In this document: positions 35,223-44,018 of the stretch, piece after piece
Position numbering within the stretch: position 1 is the first letter of the stretch
Layout: each line of letters starts with the position of its first letter
NCBI RefSeq assembly: GCF_024746795.1
Contig: NZ_CP080524.1
Span: forward strand, 5,806,001 to 5,870,000
Direction of reading: 5' to 3'
Source: Mesorhizobium sp. AR10
Lineage (GTDB): Bacteria > Pseudomonadota > Alphaproteobacteria > Rhizobiales > Rhizobiaceae
DNA length: 64,000 nt
Position numbers and translations under genes: made by a program
The notes under the pieces: generated by a model
What the model was told of the DNA's origin: nothing
Seen by the model: the letters and a program-made list of their open reading frames with translations, nothing else
The model's database searches: none

Positions 35223-36044
35223 ATGACCGTGAAAGACCTGAAAGTCGGGTGCCAGACCTTTACCTGGGAAATGCTCGGAGACCGCTTTGCCGGCGGCCCC
35301 GACGATCTGCTCAAAGCGATCGCCGATGGCGGCTATGCGGGCATCGAGATCACCGACACGATGATCGGCCGCTATGCCGACGGGCCGGCGGAATTCGCTA
35401 CTGCGCTGAAGTCGTCCGGCCTCACACTGGTCTCCTTCGCCTTCGGTTCGAAGAGCGGTTTTACGCTGAAGGAGAAGATCGGCGCCGACCTCGAGACCGC
35501 GAAACGCTGGATCGATTTCGCCTCCGCCATTCCGGGTGCCCTCGTCTCGATGGGCTCTGCGACCGTCGTCTCCGACGGGCCGCGCGACGACAAGTTTGGC
35601 ATCGCGGCCGAGTTCTACAACAAGGCCGGCGAGCTCGGACGCAAGGCTGGTGTCGACGTCGCCGTCCATCCCAGCTCCCACCACAACACGCTGCTGTTCG
35701 ACCGCGCCGACTACGACCGGATTTTTGGGTTGATCGATCCGTCGCTGGTCGGCTGGGTGCCCGACACCGGCCACATATTGCGCGGCCACGCCGATATGGC
35801 TGATACGCTCACCACCTACCGCGACCGCATCCGCTACGTGCACCTGAAGGACGTCGATGCCAAGGGCACCTGGGCCATGCTCGGCAAGGGTGTCTGCGAT
35901 ACCCAGGCCGTGATCGATATCGCCAGTACCGCGCCACGCTTCAACGGCTGGCTGGTGCTGGAAGAGGAATCCGAAACCGCTGCCGCCGACCCGGCCGGCG
36001 CGGTCAAGACCAACCGCCAGACCATGCGCAACTACGGCGCGTGA
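35223..36044 (+). CDS. IolE-like sugar isomerase/epimerase (AP-endonuclease 2 barrel)
   Basis: A 273-residue TIM-barrel protein. The ATG at 35223 starts MTVKDLKVGCQTFTWEMLGD; CQTFTW is typical of inosose-dehydratase-like enzymes. Metal ligands are expected in VDVAVHPSSHHN, WVPDTGHILRGH, RYVHLKDVD and the late glutamate in LVLEEESE. It opens the operon that runs to about 40.8 kb with short gaps or overlaps. Isomerase, epimerase or dehydratase activity on a keto-sugar or inosose is possible. Confidence 0.88.
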   Translation: MTVKDLKVGCQTFTWEMLGDRFAGGPDDLLKAIADGGYAGIEITDTMIGRYADGPAEFATALKSSGLTLVSFAFGSKSGFTLKEKIGADLETAKRWIDFASAIPGALVSMGSATVVSDGPRDDKFGIAAEFYNKAGELGRKAGVDVAVHPSSHHNTLLFDRADYDRIFGLIDPSLVGWVPDTGHILRGHADMADTLTTYRDRIRYVHLKDVDAKGTWAMLGKGVCDTQAVIDIASTAPRFNGWLVLEEESETAAADPAGAVKTNRQTMRNYGA

Positions 36045-36054
36045 GGAAGAGACC

Positions 36055-37131
36055 ATGATCCGCAAGAAAGATCGTCGCCTTCGTGTCGGTGTGCTCGGCT
36101 GTGGGCCGATCGCGCAATTCGCCCATCTCGAATCCTGCGTGAAGGCCAGCAATGCCGACCTCTATGCGATCTGCGATGCCGCCCCCGACCTGTTGGCCCG
36201 CATGGGCGCGACATACGAGCCCGAGAAGATGTACGGCGACTACGATGCCATGCTGGCCGATCCGCAGTTGGAAGCGGTGATCGTCGCCACTTCGGACGCC
36301 TATCACGTGCCGATGTCGATCAAGGCGCTCCGGGCCGGCAAGCATGTGCTGTGCGAAAAGCCGATCGGCGTCTCGGTCGAGGAGGGCCAAAAGCTCGCCG
36401 ATGCGGTCAAGCGCTCCGGCAAGATTCTCCAGGTCGGCCATATGAAACGCTTCGACCCGGCACTGGAAGCGGCGCGCGATTTCGTCCGCGACGAGATGGG
36501 CGATATCCTGGCGCTAAAAGCCTGGTATTGCGATTCCACCCATCGCTACACCAACACCGACGCCATCCAGCCGCTGCCGGTCACCAGCAAGCTGGCGCGC
36601 AAGCCGACAGGCAATCCGAAGGCCGACCTCAGACAGTACTTCATGCTGGCGCATGGCTCGCACCTCGTCGACACGGCACGCTTCCTGTGCGGTGAGATCG
36701 TCGCCGTGCGCGCCCGCCTCAACGAACGTTTCGGCGCCTATTGCTGGTTCGTCGAAACGGAATTCGCCAACGGCGCGCTCGGCCATCTCGACCTCACGGT
36801 GGCTGTGCGCATGGACTGGCACGAGGGCTTCCAGCTCTACGGCGAAAACGGCTCGGTAATCGCGAAGACCTTCAATCCCTGGTATTTCCGCGCCAGCGAG
36901 GTCGACATCTTCCACGAGAAGGATGCGACCTCGCGCAAGCCGCTTGGCGCCGACGGCCATTTCTTCCGGCGCCAGCTCGAAGGCCTCGCCGAGACGGTGC
37001 TCGACGGCAAGCCGATGCGTGGCGCCGATGTCGCGGACGGCATCGCCTCGATCCGCGCCATGGTGGCGATTGCCCGCTCGGTCGAGACCGGGCAGCGCGT
37101 CGAGATCGCCACTGTGTCGGGGGCGGTCTGA
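36055..37131 (+). CDS. Gfo/Idh/MocA-family NAD(P)-dependent dehydrogenase
   Basis: A 358-residue oxidoreductase with RVGVLGCGPIAQFAHLES, VLCEKPIGVS and a substrate-domain segment FMLAHGSHLVDTARFL that carries the candidate catalytic histidine. It differs from the two HPNPxFYYQ-type paralogues, so a different substrate is likely. It is 10 bases after the IolE-like gene and shares one base with the next gene, so the three enzymes are translated together. Oxidation to a keto-sugar followed by barrel isomerisation is a plausible sequence. Confidence 0.92.
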   Translation: MIRKKDRRLRVGVLGCGPIAQFAHLESCVKASNADLYAICDAAPDLLARMGATYEPEKMYGDYDAMLADPQLEAVIVATSDAYHVPMSIKALRAGKHVLCEKPIGVSVEEGQKLADAVKRSGKILQVGHMKRFDPALEAARDFVRDEMGDILALKAWYCDSTHRYTNTDAIQPLPVTSKLARKPTGNPKADLRQYFMLAHGSHLVDTARFLCGEIVAVRARLNERFGAYCWFVETEFANGALGHLDLTVAVRMDWHEGFQLYGENGSVIAKTFNPWYFRASEVDIFHEKDATSRKPLGADGHFFRRQLEGLAETVLDGKPMRGADVADGIASIRAMVAIARSVETGQRVEIATVSGAV

Positions 37132-37949
37132 TGCAGATCGGGGTGTTCGCCAAGACCTTCCCGGGCAGCGAGCCGGCCGGCGTGCTGGCGGCGGTGCGCG
37201 ATGCGGGATTTGCCGCCACCCAGTTCAACCTTGCCTGTGCCGGCCTGCCGTCGATGCCGGATGCGGTACCCGACGCCGCCGTCCGTACTATTGCTGCAGC
37301 GTCCGACACCTCTGGCATTGCGTTGGTGGCACTGTCCGGCACCTACAACATGGCCCATCCGGACAAGGCTGTGCGCGACGACGGTCTGCGTCGGCTTGGC
37401 GTGGTCATCGCGGCCGCGGCAGCTCTTTCCATTCCGCTCGTCACCTTGTGCACGGGAACCCGCAACCCGGACGATCAGTGGGCGCATCATCCCGACAATG
37501 CCGATCCTTCGGCCTGGGTCGACATGGCAACCGAGATGGAAAAGGCGCTTGATCTCGCCGAGCGCCACGGTGTCGATCTCGGCATCGAGCCCGAACAGGC
37601 CAACATCGTCACCTCGGCGGCGGACGCGATGCGCCTCATCGCCGAGATGGGCTCGAAACGGCTGCGCATCGTGCTCGATCCCGCAAACCTGTTCGAGCAG
37701 GCAAGCGCCGGGCAAGCCCGCACCATCGTCACCGCCGCGGTCGAACGCACCGCAGGTCACGTCGCCATGGCCCACGCCAAGGATCGTCTTGCCGACGGCC
37801 GCTTCGCTACCGCCGGCCGGGGCGTCGTCGACTTCCCGGATTTCATTAGTCGGCTCAAGGAAACCGGTTTCGATGGTGCGCTTGTCACGCACGGGCTTTC
37901 GGCCGAAGAAGCGCCTGGCGTCGCCCGCTTCTTGAATGGGCTGGCCTGA
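37131..37949 (+). CDS. Sugar phosphate isomerase/epimerase (AP-endonuclease 2 barrel)
   Basis: A 272-residue protein. The ATG at 37131 shares one base with the preceding TGA; longer in-frame extension to 36741 would lie inside the dehydrogenase gene and is rejected. MQIGVFAKTFPGSEPAGVLA starts the barrel; metal-site candidates are GIEPEQANI, IVLDPANLFE and VAMAHAKD. It is distinct from the barrel protein at 35223 and may catalyse a second isomerisation in the same path. Confidence 0.9.
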   Translation: MQIGVFAKTFPGSEPAGVLAAVRDAGFAATQFNLACAGLPSMPDAVPDAAVRTIAAASDTSGIALVALSGTYNMAHPDKAVRDDGLRRLGVVIAAAAALSIPLVTLCTGTRNPDDQWAHHPDNADPSAWVDMATEMEKALDLAERHGVDLGIEPEQANIVTSAADAMRLIAEMGSKRLRIVLDPANLFEQASAGQARTIVTAAVERTAGHVAMAHAKDRLADGRFATAGRGVVDFPDFISRLKETGFDGALVTHGLSAEEAPGVARFLNGLA

Positions 37950-38779
37950 TGCCGCGCCCGGCCACCATGCTCCGGGATGACGCCACGCTTCGGGTTTCCG
38001 ACAGCGGCGACGGGCTTGCGGTCGTCTTCCAGCACGGACTGGGCGGCGGCGAGGCTCAGGTCGCGCAATCCTTCCCCGCCGCCGCCGGCCGGCGCATAAC
38101 GCTCGAGTGCCGCGGGCACGGCGCCTCGGAGCTGGGCAGCAGCCGGCCGTTTTCCTTCGGCATGTTCACCGACGATGTCCTTGCCGCCACCGATCAGGCC
38201 GGTCTCGATCGTTTCGTCGCCGGAGGCATTTCCATGGGCGCCGCGATTGCGTTGCGTCTCGCCTGCCGTCACCCGAACCGCGTCGCCGGCCTGCTGCTGG
38301 TGCGACCAGCCTGGACCTTCAATAAATCGCCGGTGAACCTGCAGCCGATCGCCGAGGTTGCCGGCCTCATACTCAGTCACGGCCCCGACAAGGCGAGAGA
38401 AATCTTCGCGCAATCGCAAACGGCCGCACGCCTGCAGCGCGAGGCGCCCGACAATCTCGCCTCGTTGTTCGGCTATTTCGACCGGCCGGATGCCGGACCG
38501 TTCGGGCAAGTCCTCGCCGACATCGCCGCCGATGGACCGGAGATTTCGACAAGCGATGCCGCAGCCCTTGGCATACCCGTGCTGGTCATCGGCAACGCTC
38601 TGGATGCGGTGCATCCATTGTCGGCGGCGCAAACTCTTGCCGATGCCATCCCCGGCGCGACATTCTTGGAAATCGCTGCCAAGGCGCTCGACAGCGCCAG
38701 GCATTTCGCCGAGCTGCAGACTGAGATCACCACCTTCCTTCACGCCCACTTCAACATTCGGAGCCTTGTTGCGTCATGA
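37949..38779 (+). CDS. Alpha/beta hydrolase
   Basis: A 276-residue hydrolase with the HG oxyanion turn in VVFQHGLGGGEAQ, the nucleophile elbow GGISMGAA and LVIGNALDAVHP, which holds the probable acid and is followed by a late histidine in DSARHFAEL. Start and stop overlap the neighbours by one and four bases. Lactone or ester hydrolysis within the sugar pathway is likely, as in 3-oxoadipate enol-lactonase-like enzymes. No signal peptide. Confidence 0.88.
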   Translation: MPRPATMLRDDATLRVSDSGDGLAVVFQHGLGGGEAQVAQSFPAAAGRRITLECRGHGASELGSSRPFSFGMFTDDVLAATDQAGLDRFVAGGISMGAAIALRLACRHPNRVAGLLLVRPAWTFNKSPVNLQPIAEVAGLILSHGPDKAREIFAQSQTAARLQREAPDNLASLFGYFDRPDAGPFGQVLADIAADGPEISTSDAAALGIPVLVIGNALDAVHPLSAAQTLADAIPGATFLEIAAKALDSARHFAELQTEITTFLHAHFNIRSLVAS

Positions 38780-39498
38780 CCACCAAATCCCTGTCCGGCC
38801 GTGCTGCCATCGCCGCCTTGCCGCGCAACCGGCTGCTTGGCGAGTTTTCCCTGTGGTCAGCCGACCTTGCCAATATGGAACGCGACCTGAAGCGCATCGA
38901 TGCCTTTGTCGACCTGCATCACATCGACGTCGCCGACGCCCGCTTCACGCCCGGCTTCCTGTTCTTCCCGGACCTGGTTGCGCGGATAGCCAAGCTGACC
39001 GCAAGGCCGATCCATGTGCACCTGATGGTGGAAGCCGAAATCGTCGAGGAGCAGACACGCCAGTTCATCGAGGCCGGCGCCGACCTGATCAGCGTCCATG
39101 CCGAAAACGGCGAAGCCGGCCTGCGCGCCGTGCGGCTGGCGCATGAACTCGGCGTCGAGGCCGGCGTGGTGCTCCGGCTGGAAACGCCAGTCGCCGCGGT
39201 CACGCCGTTCCTGCCCGAAGTGGCTTTCGTGACGCTGCTCGGCACATCCATCGGCGTCAAGGGCCAAAGCTTGTCCGACCAGGCCTGCCCGCGCCTCATC
39301 GAGGCACGCGCGCTGATGAAAGAGGCAGGCCGCGAAGCCGACATCATCCTGGCTGCCGATGGCGGTATCCGCCAAGAGACGGTGCCGCGCCTGCGTGCCG
39401 CCGGCGCGGAGACGGTGGTGCTCGGATCGCTGGCTTTCGGCGACCCCGACCTTGCCCAGCGCATGGCCTGGCTGCATGGGCTGAAGGTCGCCGCCTGA
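38776..39498 (+). CDS. Ribulose-phosphate 3-epimerase-family protein (AlsE-like)
   Basis: A 240-residue barrel with family landmarks GEFSLWSADLANMERDL, DLHHIDVADARFTPG, PIHVHLMVEA, SVHAENGEA and AADGGIRQETVP. Where typical pentose epimerases have DVMDGHF, it has HIDVADARF; this and the adjacent ROK kinase resemble the allulose-6-phosphate epimerase arrangement (AlsE with AlsK) known from enterobacterial D-allose use. Metal ligands His, Asp, His and Asp appear to be present. The substrate call is inference from context. Confidence 0.87.
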   Translation: MTTKSLSGRAAIAALPRNRLLGEFSLWSADLANMERDLKRIDAFVDLHHIDVADARFTPGFLFFPDLVARIAKLTARPIHVHLMVEAEIVEEQTRQFIEAGADLISVHAENGEAGLRAVRLAHELGVEAGVVLRLETPVAAVTPFLPEVAFVTLLGTSIGVKGQSLSDQACPRLIEARALMKEAGREADIILAADGGIRQETVPRLRAAGAETVVLGSLAFGDPDLAQRMAWLHGLKVAA

Positions 39499-40532
39499 TG
39501 ACAAAGGTTGCGCTTGCCTTCGATCTCGGCGGAACGGAGCTGCGCGGCGCGCTGGTCGGCAGCGGCGGTCGCGTGGTCGCCCATGTTTCGGCGCCGACGA
39601 TGGCAATCGCGGGATCGGAAGCCGTGATCGGCCAGATCATCGCACTGTCCGGAGACCTTCTGACACAGCACCCACAGGCAAAGGTCGCCGGCATCGGCGT
39701 CGGCGCGCCGGGACCGCTCGATCCCAAGGCTGGGATCGTCATTGCACCGCCAACGCTGGCGGGCTGGCACGACGTGCCGCTGATCGACATTCTAGGTAAG
39801 CATTTCGGCCTGCCGGTGCGGCTGGAGAACGACGCCAATGCGGCCGCGCTCGGCGAGTGGCGCTTCGGCGCCGGCCGTGGCACCGGATCGATGGTGTTCG
39901 TCACCGTATCCACCGGCATCGGCGGCGGCGTCGTTGCCGAGGGTCACATCTATCATGGCCGGCGCGGGCTGGCGGCCGAGATCGGCCACATGACCATCAC
40001 CAGTGAAAGCGACCGCTGCTTCTGCGGCGCCATCGGTTGCTTCGAGGCCGTCGCCTCGGGAACCGCGCTCGGGCGGCGCGCCACGGCGCTGACCACTCCG
40101 GGCGACGGCTCCCTGCTGCGGCGCCTGTCGGCTGACGGCGACGTTTCGGCCAGGCACGTTGTCGAGGCCGCGCGGGCCGGCGACATCAGCGCGCTCGAAC
40201 TGGTCGAGGCGGAGGCGAACTGGCTGGGCATCGGCTTCACCAATCTGCTTCACCTCTATTCGCCGGACCTGATCGTGATGGGCGGCGGCCTCGCCAATGG
40301 CTTCGACCTGTTGGCTCCGCGCATCAGGGCGGTCGTCCAGCAGAGGGCGATGCCGGCCTACCGCGATGTGCCGATCGTACCGGCGCTGCTCGGCAACCAG
40401 GCTGGACTGATCGGTGCCGCCAGCCTGATCCTGTGGGAAGGCGAACCAGGCGCGCCACTGGCGATGGCGCAGGACGAAGACGATAGCGGCACGACCAAAC
40501 GTGCCGGTGTCCGGGAGGCAAGCCATGGCTGA
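39498..40532 (+). CDS. ROK-family sugar kinase
   Basis: A 344-residue kinase. The phosphate-1 motif is FDLGGTELRGALV, the catalytic aspartate lies in LENDANAAALGEW, and the ROK zinc site is CFCGAIGCFEAVASG. The C-terminal VMGGGLANGFDLLAP completes the ATPase domain. Its start shares one base with the epimerase stop; its end overlaps the start of the TOBE remnant by eight bases. With the epimerase it suggests phosphorylation of a hexose then 3-epimerisation, as in allose catabolism. Confidence 0.93.
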   Translation: MTKVALAFDLGGTELRGALVGSGGRVVAHVSAPTMAIAGSEAVIGQIIALSGDLLTQHPQAKVAGIGVGAPGPLDPKAGIVIAPPTLAGWHDVPLIDILGKHFGLPVRLENDANAAALGEWRFGAGRGTGSMVFVTVSTGIGGGVVAEGHIYHGRRGLAAEIGHMTITSESDRCFCGAIGCFEAVASGTALGRRATALTTPGDGSLLRRLSADGDVSARHVVEAARAGDISALELVEAEANWLGIGFTNLLHLYSPDLIVMGGGLANGFDLLAPRIRAVVQQRAMPAYRDVPIVPALLGNQAGLIGAASLILWEGEPGAPLAMAQDEDDSGTTKRAGVREASHG

Positions 40533-40830
40533 GCCAAATTGCGCGGCGTGCGGCGATGAATTGCTGCTCGGCATGCGGCCGGAACATCTGCGCATCGCGC
40601 CCGTCGGACAGTTAAAGGGGCAAGCAGCGCTCGCCGAACGGCTGGGCAGCCTGACCATCCTGCACGTCGAGATCGCGCCTGACATCACGCTGGTCGTCCA
40701 GGCCGAAGGCGGCGACAGGACGCCGTTGCACAGCCCGATCGCGCTCGACATCTCACCGTCGGTTTGCCACCTGTTTCGTACGGATGGGCCGGCGCTGGCG
40801 CCGCTGCATAAGCTGAACGATTGCTTTTAA
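40525..40830 (+). pseudogene. Remnant: TOBE-domain end of a MalK/UgpC-type ATPase
   Basis: A 101-residue ORF with its own ATG and GGGAGG six bases upstream. After MAEPNCAACGDE it reads LLLGMRPEHLRIAPVG, the start of the C-terminal regulatory domain of CUT1 ATPases, then AERLGSLTILHVEI and HSPIALDISPSVCHLFRTDG. The whole nucleotide-binding domain is absent: no Walker A, signature or Walker B. A start site kept next to a missing body suggests an internal deletion of about 250 codons. It is the partner scar to the permease tail at 35066. It may still be translated. Confidence 0.8.
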
Positions 40831-40949
40831 AGACCGCCGCCGAAGTCGGCTTCGAGCCTGGCCTCGATAACCCTGCGTCGCCGTTTCGCTCGCGAGATCG
40901 CCGTAAACGACATCGACCTGCTGCACTGCAGCACATCAAAAAGCACTGC

Positions 40950-41016
40950 ACAACATTTTAATTCTTGACGCGTGTCAATTTTTTATAAAACATGCGGAAA
41001 TGCTGATGGACATCGG
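40950..41016 (+). repeat. Direct repeat, copy 2: promoter/operator upstream of a leader ORF
   Basis: Partner of 27679-27747 (48 of 55 leading bases identical by hand alignment). This copy drives an intact operon: leader ORF, AlsB-like receptor, permease and ATPase. It lies 119 bases after the TOBE remnant; the 40831-40949 stretch holds nothing else recognisable. Confidence 0.75.
40965..40978. promoter_or_regulatory. LacI-type palindrome TTGAC-N4-GTCAA over a -35-like box
   Basis: TTGACGCGTGTCAA has perfect 5-base arms around GCGT. TTGACG can act as -35, with AT-rich TTTATAAAAC downstream. It matches 27694-27707 and the ACGCGT cores upstream of the LacI gene. Confidence 0.5.
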
Positions 41017-41036
41017 TCAGCGCTCTGGGAGGAGAA

Positions 41037-41183
41037 ATGCCTGACACGAAAAGTGGCCCGAACCGGGCCCTTGATCTGCGTACCGCAGGGCGATCGACGG
41101 TCTGTCGACAGCCCGCTGCCAAGGCCCGGACAGGCATTTCGTTCGTCGAGAAACGAACCAGGTACAACACAACCAACAATTAG
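41037..41183 (+). CDS. 48-codon leader ORF before the importer operon
   Basis: The ORF starts MPDTKSGPNRALDLR behind TGGGAGGAG and ends NTTNN, its TAG stop running into the AGGAGGAG ribosome site of the receptor gene. This arrangement allows translational coupling: ribosomes finishing the leader would land on the receptor start 14 bases on. It is basic, without cysteine pairs or membrane segment. A start of similar type follows the first promoter copy. Whether the peptide itself has a function is unknown. Confidence 0.45.
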   Translation: MPDTKSGPNRALDLRTAGRSTVCRQPAAKARTGISFVEKRTRYNTTNN

Positions 41184-41197
41184 GAGGAGAACGAAGC

Positions 41198-42187
41198 ATG
41201 CGCATGTTCAATTGCCTGACGCTTGGCGCAGGTCTGTTTGCGACGATAATTTCAGTGCCGGCCCATGCCCAGGACGCCGCGAAAGTCGCGGCCATCGTCA
41301 AGGGTCTCGACAATCCTTTCTTCCAGACCATGCAAAAGGGCATCGAGGACCAGGCCAAGACCAACGGTGTGGCCGTCACCGTCCAGGCAGCCGCCAATAT
41401 GGGTGATGCAACCGGGCAGGCCGATCGGCTGACCGCCATGGCCCTGCAGGATTTCGATTGCTATCTGGTCAACCCGATCAGCGTCAGCAATTTGGTGCAG
41501 GCGCTGGTGCCTGTCGCCCAGAAGAAGAAGCCGATCGTCAATATCGACAGCACCATCGACCCCGAGCAGGCCAAGGCCGCCGGCTTTGCCATCTCCACCT
41601 ATATCGGCACCGACAACGTCGCCGCCGGCGCGCTGGCCGGCGAGGAGATGCTGAAGCTGGTGCCGAAGGGCTCCAAGGTCGCGCTGATTGCCGGCATCGT
41701 CGGCGATGTCGGCTCCAACGCCCGCATCAAGGGCTTCAAGCAGGCCGTCGAAGGCAAGCTCGAAGTCGTGGTCATGGTGAGCGCCGACTGGGATCGCGAG
41801 AAGGCGCTGACGGCGGCCACCGACATCCTGGCAGCACACCCGGATCTCGCCGGTTTCTTCGCCGCCAACGACATCATGGCGCTCGGCGTCGAACGCGCCG
41901 TGCAGACCTCGGGCAAGGACGTCAAGGTGATCGGTCTCGACGGCATTGTCGACGCGCTGAAATCGATCGCTGCCGGCGAGCTCACCGCCACCGTCGCGCA
42001 ATATCCCTATGTCGTCGGTGCCATGGGCGTCGAAGCTTGCGCCGTGGCCGCCAAGGGCAAGGAACTGCCCGCCAACGTGCCGGCACCAGTGCTCTTGATC
42101 AACAAGGACAATGCGGAAGCGTCGCTGAAGAATTTCCCGGCCCCTGGCGGCGACTATCCCGATCCCTTCCGCGAGATGTTGAAGTAG
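41198..42187 (+). CDS. AlsB-like periplasmic sugar-binding protein
   Basis: A 329-residue receptor with signal peptide ending in VPAHAQ. From memory it closely follows the D-allose-binding protein AlsB in several places: IVKGLDNPFFQTMQKGIEDQ, the SVSNLVQALVPVAQ stretch, STYIGTDNVAAGALAG, and ADWDREKALTAATDIL. AGGAGGAG precedes the ATG. It is the first structural gene after the second promoter copy and forms an importer with the next two genes. A hexose or 3-epimer ligand is the leading guess. Confidence 0.92.
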   Translation: MRMFNCLTLGAGLFATIISVPAHAQDAAKVAAIVKGLDNPFFQTMQKGIEDQAKTNGVAVTVQAAANMGDATGQADRLTAMALQDFDCYLVNPISVSNLVQALVPVAQKKKPIVNIDSTIDPEQAKAAGFAISTYIGTDNVAAGALAGEEMLKLVPKGSKVALIAGIVGDVGSNARIKGFKQAVEGKLEVVVMVSADWDREKALTAATDILAAHPDLAGFFAANDIMALGVERAVQTSGKDVKVIGLDGIVDALKSIAAGELTATVAQYPYVVGAMGVEACAVAAKGKELPANVPAPVLLINKDNAEASLKNFPAPGGDYPDPFREMLK

Positions 42188-43188
42188 TGAGCACTCCCGA
42201 ACAAAACGCGCCCGAGCCCAACGCGGGCGCGCCGGAGGAGAGCCGCCCCTCCCTGTCGGCTCTCCTCCTGGATCCCTCCTTCTGGGCCGACTGGGCATCC
42301 GTCGTCGGCCTCGTCGGCCTCGTCATCGTGTTCGGCATCGCCCAACCGGTCTTCCTCAGCGTCGCCAATCTGCAGGCCCTGTTGCTGGCGGCGGCGATCC
42401 TGGTCGTGCTGTCGATCGGCCAGACCTTCGTGGTGGCGACGTCCGGCATCGATCTGTCGATGGCGGCAGCGGTCATGCTGGGCGCCATCATCCTCGGCCT
42501 TGTCGACGCCGCCGGCTGGGGCATTTTCCTCGCCTGCGTGCTCGCCGTCGCCGCGACCTGCGCAGTCGGTTTTCTGAACGGCCTCATCATCACGGCCGGA
42601 AAAATTCCAGACTTCGTGGTGACGCTCGGCACGCTTTCAGCTGTCACCGGGCTTGGCCTCATCCTCTCGGATGGCGAGCCGACAACGGTCGGCTCGACAT
42701 TCCTGCTGAAGCTCGCCTCCGGCTCCTTCGGGCCGTTCGGCTATCCGGTCTGGGTGGCGATATCAGCCGTTGTCGTGGCGCATATCGCGCTCTACCACAC
42801 GCGCTTCGGAGTGCATCTGCTGGCGACCGGCGGCCAGACCGAAAGTGCCCGCTCGCTCGGCATCCGGACCGACCGCGTCAAGATCGCCGCCTATACCATT
42901 TCCGGCTTCTGCGCCGGCATCGCCGCTCTGCTTCTGGTGGCGCGCATCGGCTCGGCCGAACCGCTGATCAACACCAGCCTGCTGCTCAATTCGGTGGCGG
43001 CGGTGGTTCTGGGCGGTGTCAGCCTGTTCGGTGGACGCGCCAGTATTCTTGGGCCGGCGATCGGCGCGCTCATGCTGACGGCCCTCGTCAACGGGCTGAC
43101 GCTGCTCAGCGTTTCGGCCTTCTACCAACCGCTTGCCGTGGGTATGATTGTCGTGCTGGCGGCCCTGATCATGCGGTACCAGAAATGA
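42187..43188 (+). CDS. FrcC/RbsC-type sugar ABC transporter permease
   Basis: A 333-residue permease. The GTG at 42187 shares a base with the receptor stop and starts VSTPEQNAPEPNAG, a hydrophilic leader of about 35 residues before the first helix. The motif GQTFVVATSGIDLSMAAAVM, LLATGGQTESARSLGIRTD and AAVVLGGVSLFGGRASILG are typical of CUT2 channels. A single permease gene implies a homodimer, in contrast to the two-permease system at 18.6-20.6 kb. Confidence 0.92.
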   Translation: MSTPEQNAPEPNAGAPEESRPSLSALLLDPSFWADWASVVGLVGLVIVFGIAQPVFLSVANLQALLLAAAILVVLSIGQTFVVATSGIDLSMAAAVMLGAIILGLVDAAGWGIFLACVLAVAATCAVGFLNGLIITAGKIPDFVVTLGTLSAVTGLGLILSDGEPTTVGSTFLLKLASGSFGPFGYPVWVAISAVVVAHIALYHTRFGVHLLATGGQTESARSLGIRTDRVKIAAYTISGFCAGIAALLLVARIGSAEPLINTSLLLNSVAAVVLGGVSLFGGRASILGPAIGALMLTALVNGLTLLSVSAFYQPLAVGMIVVLAALIMRYQK

Positions 43189-43949
43189 GCGTCGTCAATC
43201 ACATCCCCTCGTCTGACGCGATCCTCGCCTGCGACGGACTGAGCAAGCACTTCGGCGGCATCCGCGCCTTCACCGACGTCGCCTTCCAGGCTCGCCGCGG
43301 CGAGGTCACCGCCGTGATCGGCGACAACGGCGCCGGAAAGTCGACACTGATCCGCTGCCTGGTCGGCGTGCATGTGCCGGACGGCGGAGAGATCTTCTTC
43401 GACGGGCGGCCACGCCCCTTCGCCAATCCCGACGAGGCGCGCAAGGCCGGCATCGAGACCGTGCACCAGAACCTGGCGTTGATCGACGAGTTGACCGTAG
43501 CGCAGAACCTGTTCCTCAATCGCGAGATCGTGCGTCGGATCGGCCCTTTCGCTTTCCTCGACCGGACCGCTATGAAGCAGCAAGCGCGCGCCATGCTGTC
43601 GCGCCTGTCGATCAACATGCCTTCGGTCACCCAGCGCGTGCGGCGGCTGTCAGGCGGGCAGCGGCAGGCGATCTCGATTTGTCGCGCAGCCGGTTCCGGC
43701 GCAAAGCTGGTGGTGATGGACGAGCCGACCGCAGCGCTTGGCGTGCAGGAGACCGGCAATGTCGAGGCGCTGATCCGACGCCTGCGCGATCAGGCCGTCA
43801 GCGTCATCCTGGTCAGCCACAATTTCGATCAGGTGCGGCGGCTTTCCGACCAGATCTGGGTGATGCGGGCGGGACGAATGGTGGCGACCGTGCGTTCGTC
43901 GGAAACCACCGGCAACGAGTTGGTCGCACTGGTCACCGGCGCGGCCTGA
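43185..43949 (+). CDS. FrcA-type single-domain sugar ABC transporter ATP-binding protein
   Basis: A 254-residue ATPase overlapping the permease by four bases. Walker A is GDNGAGKST, the signature LSGGQRQAISICRA, Walker B LVVMDEPTAALG and the switch His is in VSHNFDQV. CUT2 systems usually have a double ATPase; the single-domain form is that of the rhizobial FrcBCA fructose system and must work as a dimer. Confidence 0.94.
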   Translation: MSVVNHIPSSDAILACDGLSKHFGGIRAFTDVAFQARRGEVTAVIGDNGAGKSTLIRCLVGVHVPDGGEIFFDGRPRPFANPDEARKAGIETVHQNLALIDELTVAQNLFLNREIVRRIGPFAFLDRTAMKQQARAMLSRLSINMPSVTQRVRRLSGGQRQAISICRAAGSGAKLVVMDEPTAALGVQETGNVEALIRRLRDQAVSVILVSHNFDQVRRLSDQIWVMRAGRMVATVRSSETTGNELVALVTGAA

Positions 43950-44018
43950 GGGCCTAGCAATGATCCGTTGGCCGTTCTGGCCAGCGCCGAAAGAAATGCG
44001 TTTGAAGGGGAGTATGCC

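Noticed and set aside
36741..37949. Long start for the second barrel isomerase
   Set aside because: The extra 130 codons lie in the dehydrogenase gene and encode Arg-rich non-homologous sequence; the ATG at 37131 overlaps the upstream stop as expected.
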